A stretch of 9,980 bases of DNA from NCBI GenBank assembly GCA_024280585.1, contig JAJRPW010000019.1, forward strand, positions 1 to 9,980, written 5' to 3'. Of the stretch, positions 1-5,403 are shown one piece after another. The DNA is from Alphaproteobacteria bacterium. GTDB taxonomy: Bacteria > Pseudomonadota > Alphaproteobacteria > Rickettsiales > UBA6187. Within the stretch, counting starts at the first letter, position 1. Each line of letters starts with the position of its first letter. The notes under the pieces were generated by a model. That model worked only from the letters and a program-made list of their open reading frames with translations, was not told the DNA's origin and made no database searches. Made by a program: the position numbers and the translations under genes.

Positions 1-1491
1 AAATTTTATGGATGCCCCCAAGGATTCTGTCTGCACATCCATCCATATTTCACCGATTCTATCCGATGATAATTCACCCTTTTTCCGTTCCTGGTGGACT
101 TTTCGTTCAAATTCACAAAACGCGATTTGACGCACAACGGTATTTAGCATATCTTCAACCTTATTTGCAATCATTAGGTTGCGCTGCTTATCGCTGGTTT
201 CCCTTTTTAGTAGTGCCCTAAAAGTCAATTGCTCGCCAAAAACAGACGCTGTTTCAGCCAGGGTTAGCGGCGTATCGGACATTAAAGTGCCCTGCTCTGC
301 CGATAAAACCTGGTGTATGCCATGTCCTAATTCATGCGCTAAAGTCATAATATCCCGGTTTTTTCCCTGATAATTCATTAGGATATAAGGATGCACACTT
401 GGAACTGTTGGGTGTGAAAAAGCCCCGGAATCCTTGCCCGCGCGCGCGGGAGCATCAATCCAGCCCTCCATAAAAAAACGTTTGCCGATATTTGCCATTG
501 CCGGAGAAAAATCGTGATACGCTCCTAAAACCAGCGTAGTCGCTTCATCCCAGGGAATTAATGCCGTTTTTTCGCCGGGAAGAGGCGCATTTCTGTCCCA
601 ATAATTAAGCTTTTTCTTGCCCATCCATTTTGCTTTGATTTTATAGTAGCGATGCGACAGATTTTCGTAATTATTTTTTACCGTAGCGATCAGGGATTCA
701 ACCACCTCATCTTCGACTAAGTTATTCAAATTACGCGAAGAAATGGAGTCTGGAAAGTTGCGCCATTTATCCTCCATACCCTTATCTTTTGCCAGCACAT
801 TTGTTACTTGCGTGAATATTTTAATGTTTCCACTCAAGGTTTTACCAATTGATTTTGCTGAATTTTTTCTGATATCTTCCTTGTTGGAAGACAGGTTGTT
901 TAATATTTGCGCGCAAGTTAGATTTTTTTTGCCCAAAGGAAAGCGCAGATCAGCCAAGGTTTCCTCGAATAAGCGGTGCCAACTTTGCCTGGATGTGATA
1001 CTTTTTTCATGCAAAATCTGTTCAACCTCATCGGATAATTGATATGGGCGCAAGACCCGAATATCACGCAGCCACGGCGCATATACCCTAAGATTTTCAG
1101 AATTTTCTAGTTTAAATTCCAGCTCCGAATCGTTCAGCTTATTTATTTCCAACTCAAAAAACAGAAAAAATGAGGTGATATCATTAATTTTTTCACTAAT
1201 ATTTTGATAAAAACTAGCATTCTTATTATTTGAGATATTTTCAGCGTAAACAAGCTGGGCATAGCTTGAAAGCTTGCCCAAAACCTCCTCTATATCCTCA
1301 TATTCCCTGATCGCCGAGGCCAACAAATCCCCTTCAAGGCTGGCTAATTTACCCATAAAAAGCTTCTGAAAACGTCTCACTCTATTGTCAGAGTTTTTTA
1401 AGTCATTGCTAATTTCTTTTGAATCCATTGCTGGGTAAAAATGGGTTAAATCCCAGCATGGCAAGTTTTTTAAGCTATTTTTTGTCGGCAT
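1..1491 (-). CDS. pepF: M3-family oligoendopeptidase F (3' end cut by window edge)
   Basis: Zinc metallopeptidase of family M3B, a cytosolic enzyme that cleaves short oligopeptides. The minus frame from ATG 1491 has no stop down to base 1, giving 497 codons of a family that is usually about 590-600 residues, so roughly 90-100 C-terminal residues lie outside the window. The zinc motif HELGHG starts at residue 386 (bases 319-336), with H386 and H390 as ligands and E387 catalytic. The third ligand is E413 in the conserved LAETASVFGE segment (residues 411-420), typical of the pepF/M3 clade. The position of HExxH near residue 386 is normal for PepF. The start is supported by an AGGA element about 8 bases upstream. 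It begins 14 bases after the epimerase stop, so it is probably the last or a late gene of the ftsB-epimerase-pepF transcript. No frameshift is visible. The family assignment is very secure; the physiological substrate is unknown. Confidence 0.97.
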   Translation of the reverse strand, partial: MPTKNSLKNLPCWDLTHFYPAMDSKEISNDLKNSDNRVRRFQKLFMGKLASLEGDLLASAIREYEDIEEVLGKLSSYAQLVYAENISNNKNASFYQNISEKINDITSFFLFFELEINKLNDSELEFKLENSENLRVYAPWLRDIRVLRPYQLSDEVEQILHEKSITSRQSWHRLFEETLADLRFPLGKKNLTCAQILNNLSSNKEDIRKNSAKSIGKTLSGNIKIFTQVTNVLAKDKGMEDKWRNFPDSISSRNLNNLVEDEVVESLIATVKNNYENLSHRYYKIKAKWMGKKKLNYWDRNAPLPGEKTALIPWDEATTLVLGAYHDFSPAMANIGKRFFMEGWIDAPARAGKDSGAFSHPTVPSVHPYILMNYQGKNRDIMTLAHELGHGIHQVLSAEQGTLMSDTPLTLAETASVFGEQLTFRALLKRETSDKQRNLMIANKVEDMLNTVVRQIAFCEFERKVHQERKKGELSSDRIGEIWMDVQTESLGASIKF

Positions 1492-1505
1492 TTTCAGTCC
1501 TTTTT

Positions 1506-2486
1506 CTATATTTTATAGTATTTTTTATACCATTCTGTAAATTTTTGTAGCCCTTCTTTTAGGGAAGTTTTCGGAGAAAACCCTAGCTCATTTGCCGCCG
1601 CGTCTATATTTGCATATGTATCCTTCATGTCACCATCTTGCATAGGCATTAAATCAAATTTTACTTTTTTATCAAGTACTTGTTCCAATATTTTAATGAA
1701 ATACATTAAGTTTTCTGACTTGTTATTCCCGAGATTGTAAATCTTATATGGAGCTTTTTTTCCGTCTTTTTGCGGGGGATTGTCCAGCGCGGCCAGAACG
1801 CCGTCAACTATATCATCAATATAGGTGAAATCCCGCTTCATATCCCCGTGGTTAAAGAGTTTTATCGGCTCCCCGGCCAATATCGCCTTGGTAAATAAAA
1901 ATGCAGCCATGTCCGGCCGCCCCCACGGCCCGTAAACCGTAAAGAACCTAAGCCCAGTCGAAGGAATCGCGTATAAATGACTATAACTATGGGTCATTAA
2001 TTCGTCCGATTTTTTTGTCGCAGCATATAGCGAAATCGGCGAATCCACCTTATCTTCCACGGAAAACGGTAGATTTTCATTGCCGCCATAGACCGAGCTG
2101 GAACTCGCATAAACGAAATGCTTTAACCCCTTCATATTTCTGGATATTTCCAGCATAACCACATGCCCGACAAGGTTGCTTTGCACATATGCAAATGGAT
2201 TTTCCAGTGAATAACGCACCCCCGCTTGCGCCGCAAGATGGATAATTCCATCTATTTCAGGGTGGGAAGCAACCATTCCATCCATCTCGTTTTTATCTGA
2301 AATATCAATTGGATAGAAGAGAAACTTGTTGTTTTTGTTTAAGAGTTCAAGTCGGGATTCCTTGAGTGAAACGTCATAATAATCATTTAAATTATCGACC
2401 CCGATCACATTTTCGTCGCGCTCCAAAAGAGCCACACACACATGATAGCCAATAAAACCCGCTGCTCCTGTAACTAATATCGTCAT
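1506..2486 (-). CDS. NAD-dependent sugar epimerase, UDP-glucuronate 4-epimerase type
   Basis: Extended short-chain dehydrogenase/reductase acting on a nucleotide sugar; the family interconverts UDP-glucuronate and UDP-galacturonate for capsule, LPS or other surface polysaccharides. The 326 residues begin with the Rossmann motif GAAGFIG (residues 7-13) and D31 for the NAD ribose. HLAAQAGVRYS (83-93), the SSSSVYGG segment (128-135) and the catalytic Y154xxxK158 follow. The substrate half has GRPDMA (189-194) and RDFTYIDD (218-225). The AGVRYS and GRPDMA segments and the overall length fit the CapI/LspL/WbnF group better than classical GalE. The ATG at 2486 lies 3 bases after the ftsB stop, so translation is probably coupled. 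No polysaccharide genes are visible nearby, so the end product is unknown. A dTDP-glucose dehydratase or GalE role is less likely but cannot be excluded from sequence alone. Confidence 0.95.
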   Translation of the reverse strand: MTILVTGAAGFIGYHVCVALLERDENVIGVDNLNDYYDVSLKESRLELLNKNNKFLFYPIDISDKNEMDGMVASHPEIDGIIHLAAQAGVRYSLENPFAYVQSNLVGHVVMLEISRNMKGLKHFVYASSSSVYGGNENLPFSVEDKVDSPISLYAATKKSDELMTHSYSHLYAIPSTGLRFFTVYGPWGRPDMAAFLFTKAILAGEPIKLFNHGDMKRDFTYIDDIVDGVLAALDNPPQKDGKKAPYKIYNLGNNKSENLMYFIKILEQVLDKKVKFDLMPMQDGDMKDTYANIDAAANELGFSPKTSLKEGLQKFTEWYKKYYKI

Positions 2487-2489
2487 TTT

Positions 2490-2801
2490 TTACTCGAGAA
2501 AATACACTGATTCACCAGTTTTTGCGTAACCAAGAATTTTCCGCGCTTGCTCTTCCAGCAGATCAAGGTCGAGGGATTCATCCTTCAAAAGACTGACCCG
2601 ATGCCCGATATCGATACGCGTAGCCTCAACCAAATCAAGCTCTGCGCGGGATTTTTCGATTTGATTAACCAGCTTGATCATCGCAAGCAAACCACGATCG
2701 CCACTCACCGAATGGTAAGAGAAATAGGTCAGCAACAACACGAAAAACAGTGTCGAAGCAAGCCTGCCAAAGCTGGATTCATTCCTTCTCGATTCACGCA
2801 T
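2490..2801 (-). CDS. ftsB: FtsB/DivIC-family septum formation initiator
   Basis: Small bitopic inner-membrane protein of the divisome; FtsB links FtsL and FtsQ and helps activate septal peptidoglycan synthesis. The 103 residues show a short basic cytoplasmic N-terminus (R2, R5, R6, R13), one membrane segment at about 14-30, the characteristic GDRGLLA (34-40), a heptad-like periplasmic helix at about 38-72, and the conserved tail ESLDLDLLEEQARKILGY (75-92). Length and order are those of alphaproteobacterial FtsB. The start is ATG 2801; no strong Shine-Dalgarno sequence is seen before it. It is the first gene of the minus-strand run and sits back to back with the unknown plus-strand gene. In many alphaproteobacteria ftsB lies between eno and the pyruvate dehydrogenase genes, so this neighbourhood is rearranged. 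Family assignment is good; the symbol is by similarity. Confidence 0.88.
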   Translation of the reverse strand: MRESRRNESSFGRLASTLFFVLLLTYFSYHSVSGDRGLLAMIKLVNQIEKSRAELDLVEATRIDIGHRVSLLKDESLDLDLLEEQARKILGYAKTGESVYFLE

Positions 2802-2962
2802 ACATTGCTAAAAAATTAGATTTCCCTACCCGTTTATACTAGGCAATTTTTGCCGGGTTGGCAATCATTTTATTCACAAAAAAAGTAAATTAGCTATTGA
2901 CACAAATCCAGCACGAGCATATAAAGATTGCGCTTTGTTATTAATAAATTAATGGATAAAAT
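2802..2962. other. Divergent intergenic region between ftsB and the unknown gene
   Basis: This 161-bp AT-rich spacer must hold the start signals for both directions. The plus-strand promoter is clear and is listed separately. On the minus strand a TATAAA at 2838-2833 could be a -10 box for ftsB, but the best -35-like sequence (TTGCCA at 2864-2859) would leave a 20-bp spacer, so it is not called. A short perfect inverted repeat GGCAA-TTT-TTGCC lies at 2842-2854, with a third GGCAA at 2860-2864. It could be an operator but is too short to claim. No RNA gene is seen. Confidence 0.6.
2897..2925 (+). promoter_or_regulatory. Sigma70-type promoter for the unknown gene at 2963
   Basis: A perfect TTGACA -35 box (2897-2902) and a TATAAA -10 box (2920-2925) are separated by an ideal 17 bp. 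Transcription would begin near 2932, leaving a leader of about 31 bases before ATG 2963. This is the strongest consensus promoter seen in the window. It points at the accessory gene, which suggests that the gene is expressed on its own and not as part of an operon. Confidence 0.8.
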
Positions 2963-4129
2963 ATGCCGGATACACTTACAGCTAGAGAAAGACCAGATAT
3001 ACTTACAGCTAGAGAAGGAAAGGACTTCGTGCTACCGGAAAGAGTTTTTACAAGAACTGTCGGCTTTATTATTACTGCTACTGCTACTGCTACTGCTACT
3101 GCTGCTACTGCTACTGCTACTGCTACTGCTACTACAAATGTACCCAAGACAACTCAAGAAGCACCTCGGAAGAGATTTATAGAAGAACTACTCTCCGCCC
3201 AAATATACGATCTATTATTAAGACAGAAAGAAGCTAGCGACTTTGAAAATTACGCCTTTGAATCCTACCCTAATGATGGCAAAGATGTTTTCGTCAGGGA
3301 TATGTCTCAGTTTTTTAATGCAAATCTGGGTCTAACGAGATCTTTTGTTGCAGATGATTGCCTTTCTATTATATATGGGCAACAAAAAAATTATGTATCA
3401 ATACAAAAATTTTCCGATGGATTAGATTTTTCAAATACAAGAAAAGTTATTACAAAAACTCAAAACTTTTTATTAAAACGATACAAAGAAGCCACTAAAA
3501 TTCAGCAGCAAAAACCCGCACGCGCAGATGCAAATACAGAAGAAGCATCTGAAGAAAAATCTCCAACGAACAGCTTTGTGGAGCGATATGCCGCTTCACC
3601 AAGTCCTGCCGATAGCAGCACTCCATTTTTTGCCACAGAATCGATGCGACTCCCAAGTCCGATGACATCAGGCGATAGCCGCAATGATAGTGGCTCTATC
3701 CCAGTCCCAACAGGAGAAGGATCGAGCAATAGCAGCACTAAGCCACTCCCTGCCCCGGCTTCTGGCAAATCAAAAAAAATCGCCGTTCATACAACTTTTG
3801 GAACGATCGCTAGAAAAATTTACACTGACTTACGTGGAGGTAGACCAGTCAAGGGTGAGAATGGATATATTAATTTTATCAGAAAGCAGGAGGCCTTTGT
3901 AGAAGGAATAACTCCATTTTTGAAAGAAAATCAGGATAAATTAGAAGCTATCGGCATACCTAATTTTAAGGCCTACCCTGGTATCAATTCTATACCTTCT
4001 ATACCTACGAAAGAAATAGTATCAAAGGTAAAGAACGCACTTATCAAGACTGGTCGGTTTACAGATGTAGAAAAACAGCCCACTTCCCATGTAGAAGCTA
4101 ACCGAAACGCTTCTGGACATAATCGCTAA
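2963..4129 (+). CDS. Unknown 388-residue protein with Thr-Ala repeat tract and Ser/Pro-rich linker; candidate accessory or effector gene
   Basis: I do not recognise this protein. In order it has two tandem 9-residue units of the form D[TI]LTARE (residues 3-20), a Thr-Ala alternation (38-57), a mixed folded-looking region (about 68-180), a Ser/Pro/Thr-rich, probably disordered linker (about 188-270), and a second basic, helix-rich region (about 275-370). Regions 79-174 and 283-370 share a loose pattern (an IY start, FV then F[FL]xxN, and a K/V-rich last helix), which may be an old internal duplication. No signal peptide or membrane segment is seen in this frame. ATG 2963 has only a weak GGAT element 5 bases upstream but lies just behind an excellent promoter. 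Arginine is mostly AGA, unlike the neighbours. The last 11 codons run antisense into the end of ispG. A repeat-bearing, linker-rich protein in a presumed host-associated bacterium could be a secreted effector, but that is inference only. Confidence 0.75.
   Translation: MPDTLTARERPDILTAREGKDFVLPERVFTRTVGFIITATATATATAATATATATATTNVPKTTQEAPRKRFIEELLSAQIYDLLLRQKEASDFENYAFESYPNDGKDVFVRDMSQFFNANLGLTRSFVADDCLSIIYGQQKNYVSIQKFSDGLDFSNTRKVITKTQNFLLKRYKEATKIQQQKPARADANTEEASEEKSPTNSFVERYAASPSPADSSTPFFATESMRLPSPMTSGDSRNDSGSIPVPTGEGSSNSSTKPLPAPASGKSKKIAVHTTFGTIARKIYTDLRGGRPVKGENGYINFIRKQEAFVEGITPFLKENQDKLEAIGIPNFKAYPGINSIPSIPTKEIVSKVKNALIKTGRFTDVEKQPTSHVEANRNASGHNR
2969..3022 (+). repeat. Two tandem copies of a 27-bp unit
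   Basis: Copy 1 starts at 2969 and copy 2 at 2996. The first 22 bases of each differ at only two positions (the core ACTTACAGCTAGAGAA is identical), after which they diverge. The unit is a multiple of three and encodes the repeated DTLTARE / DILTARE segment at the start of the unknown protein. The near-identity at DNA level points to a recent duplication. Confidence 0.85.
3074..3133 (+). repeat. Hexanucleotide minisatellite (ACTGCT), ten units
   Basis: Five perfect ACTGCT units (3074-3103) are followed by five perfect GCTACT units (3104-3133); the only irregularity is the GCT-GCT step at the junction, which shifts the alternation by half a unit. In the gene's frame this reads Thr-Ala alternation at residues 38-57. 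The same DNA reads as an unbroken run of 23 leucines in another plus frame and as Tyr-Cys in the third, and none of the three contains a stop. Unit gain or loss by slippage would change the tract length without breaking the frame. Confidence 0.97.
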
Positions 4130-5321
4130 GGATATTTTTAAACTCGCCGGCGATGTTTTCGCCGCGCAGAGTCTTGAATTTATTACCATCAATAAACACC
4201 GGTGCAGCGGGCGACTCGCCCGTTCCCGGCAGGGAAATGCCGATATCCGCATGTTTGCTCTCGCCCGGGCCATTTACAATACACCCCATAACTGCGACAT
4301 TCAGGCTCTCAACTCCCGGATATTTATCCTTCCAGTCAAGCATTGAATCACGCAAGTTGGTTTGAATATCATCGGCAAGCTCTTGAAAAACCGAGCTTGT
4401 TGTGCGCCCACAACCCGGACAAGCCGTCACTTGCGGAGTAAATGAACGCAAACCCATTGATTGCAAAATTTCCTGCGCGACAATAACCTCATCGCATCGC
4501 GATGCGCCCGGCTTTGGAGTAAGCGAAATCCGAATTGTATCACCGATTCCTTCCTGCAGCAAAATCGCCAAAGCCGCCGTTGATGCCACGATTCCCTTCG
4601 AGCCCATTCCAGCTTCCGTAAGCCCAAGATGCAATGCATAATCACAGCGCACCGCCAACTCACGATAAACGCTAATCAAATCCTGAACGCGACTAACTTT
4701 ACACGAAATCACAATCTGATCCTTGCCCAGCCCTATTTCCTCAGCTTTCTTTGCGCTTTCCAACGCGGATATAATCAGTGCCTCACGCAGAATTTCATCC
4801 GCTTCCTTCGGCTCATCCGCGCCCGCATTTTCATCCATAAGCCGCCTGGAAACATCCTTATCCAAACTGCCCCAATTTACGCCGATTCTGACCGACTTCC
4901 CTCGGTCTTTGGCGATTCGCAGCATAGTTTCAAACTGCGCGTCATGCTTATTGCCAAACCCGACATTGCCAGGATTTATCCGATATTTCGCTAGCGCATC
5001 CGCACATTCCGGAACTTCCGTCAAAAGAGTATGACCATTATAATGAAAGCAGCCAACAAGTGGGACGTCATAGCCCGCCGCTTCAACATTTTTGCGGATC
5101 TGCGCAATCGCCCGTGCCGCCTCAATATTATTAACCGTTAAGCGCACGATTTCCGAACCGGACTCATGCAGCTGGATAACCTGCTTAGTTGACGCCGCAA
5201 TATCAGCGGTATCAGTGTTAGTCATCGACTGCACCACAATTGGATTACCCCCGCCAACAATGACATTCCCGACTTTCACCGCAATCGTTTTATGCCTGTT
5301 TATATTTGCGTTTGCTACCAT
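4098..5321 (-). CDS. ispG: (E)-4-hydroxy-3-methylbut-2-enyl-diphosphate synthase (IspG/GcpE)
   Basis: Penultimate enzyme of the non-mevalonate (MEP) pathway: it reductively converts methylerythritol 2,4-cyclodiphosphate into HMBPP with a [4Fe-4S] cluster, in the cytosol. With the start at ATG 5321 (MVANANINRHKT) the protein has 407 residues. The N-terminal TIM-barrel half has the conserved VGGGNPIVVQSMTNTDT region and the C-terminal Fe-S half has the cluster cysteines C301 and C304 (ACPGCGRTTSSVFQEL) and C347 (MGCIVNGPGE), followed by the ligand E354. All key residues are present. An upstream in-frame TTG at 5348 could add 9 residues, but those look unlike the family and overlap the promoter of the next gene, so ATG 5321 is preferred even though its AAGGGAA element is rather far away (16 bases). 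The gene stands alone between two unusual plus-strand genes and overlaps the 3' end of one. Its presence shows that the organism uses the MEP route. Confidence 0.97.
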   Translation of the reverse strand: MVANANINRHKTIAVKVGNVIVGGGNPIVVQSMTNTDTADIAASTKQVIQLHESGSEIVRLTVNNIEAARAIAQIRKNVEAAGYDVPLVGCFHYNGHTLLTEVPECADALAKYRINPGNVGFGNKHDAQFETMLRIAKDRGKSVRIGVNWGSLDKDVSRRLMDENAGADEPKEADEILREALIISALESAKKAEEIGLGKDQIVISCKVSRVQDLISVYRELAVRCDYALHLGLTEAGMGSKGIVASTAALAILLQEGIGDTIRISLTPKPGASRCDEVIVAQEILQSMGLRSFTPQVTACPGCGRTTSSVFQELADDIQTNLRDSMLDWKDKYPGVESLNVAVMGCIVNGPGESKHADIGISLPGTGESPAAPVFIDGNKFKTLRGENIAGEFKNILSDYVQKRFG

Positions 5322-5342
5322 ATCATATTTGTAACTATTCCC

Positions 5343-5371
5343 TTGCAATTTGTCAAGAATATATATATAAT
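5343..5371 (+). promoter_or_regulatory. Sigma70-type promoter for the YopJ-like gene
   Basis: TTGCAA (5343-5348) and a perfect TATAAT (5366-5371) are separated by 17 bp, inside an alternating AT run (5360-5369). Transcription would start near 5378, about 26 bases before ATG 5404. The -35 box lies just upstream of the ispG start on the opposite strand, so ispG and this gene are transcribed divergently from a short shared region and could interfere with each other. Confidence 0.75.
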
Positions 5372-5403
5372 ACGCGCAGAATTAATATATTTGAGATATA
5401 GAT

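Noticed and set aside
437..450. A 14-bp perfect CG palindrome (CCCGCGC/GCGCGGG) in an AT-rich region
   Set aside because: It lies in the pepF reading frame and encodes the Pro-Ala-Arg-Ala-Gly that precedes a conserved Lys in this family, so coding explains it.
743..1042. Plus-strand open frame opposite pepF, and other open frames opposite ispG, pepP and the SCO gene
   Set aside because: They are antisense shadows of well-conserved genes, with no family resemblance and no start signals of their own.
2842..2854. GGCAA-TTT-TTGCC inverted repeat as an operator or terminator
   Set aside because: A 5-bp stem is expected by chance in such sequence and it is not placed convincingly relative to a promoter or a T-run.
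3074..3133. Regular short repeats as a possible CRISPR array
   Set aside because: The units are contiguous hexamers with no spacers; this is a coding minisatellite.
5322..5348. Longer ispG start at TTG 5348
   Set aside because: The nine extra residues are not typical of the family, TTG is a rarer start, and the region carries the promoter of the divergent gene.
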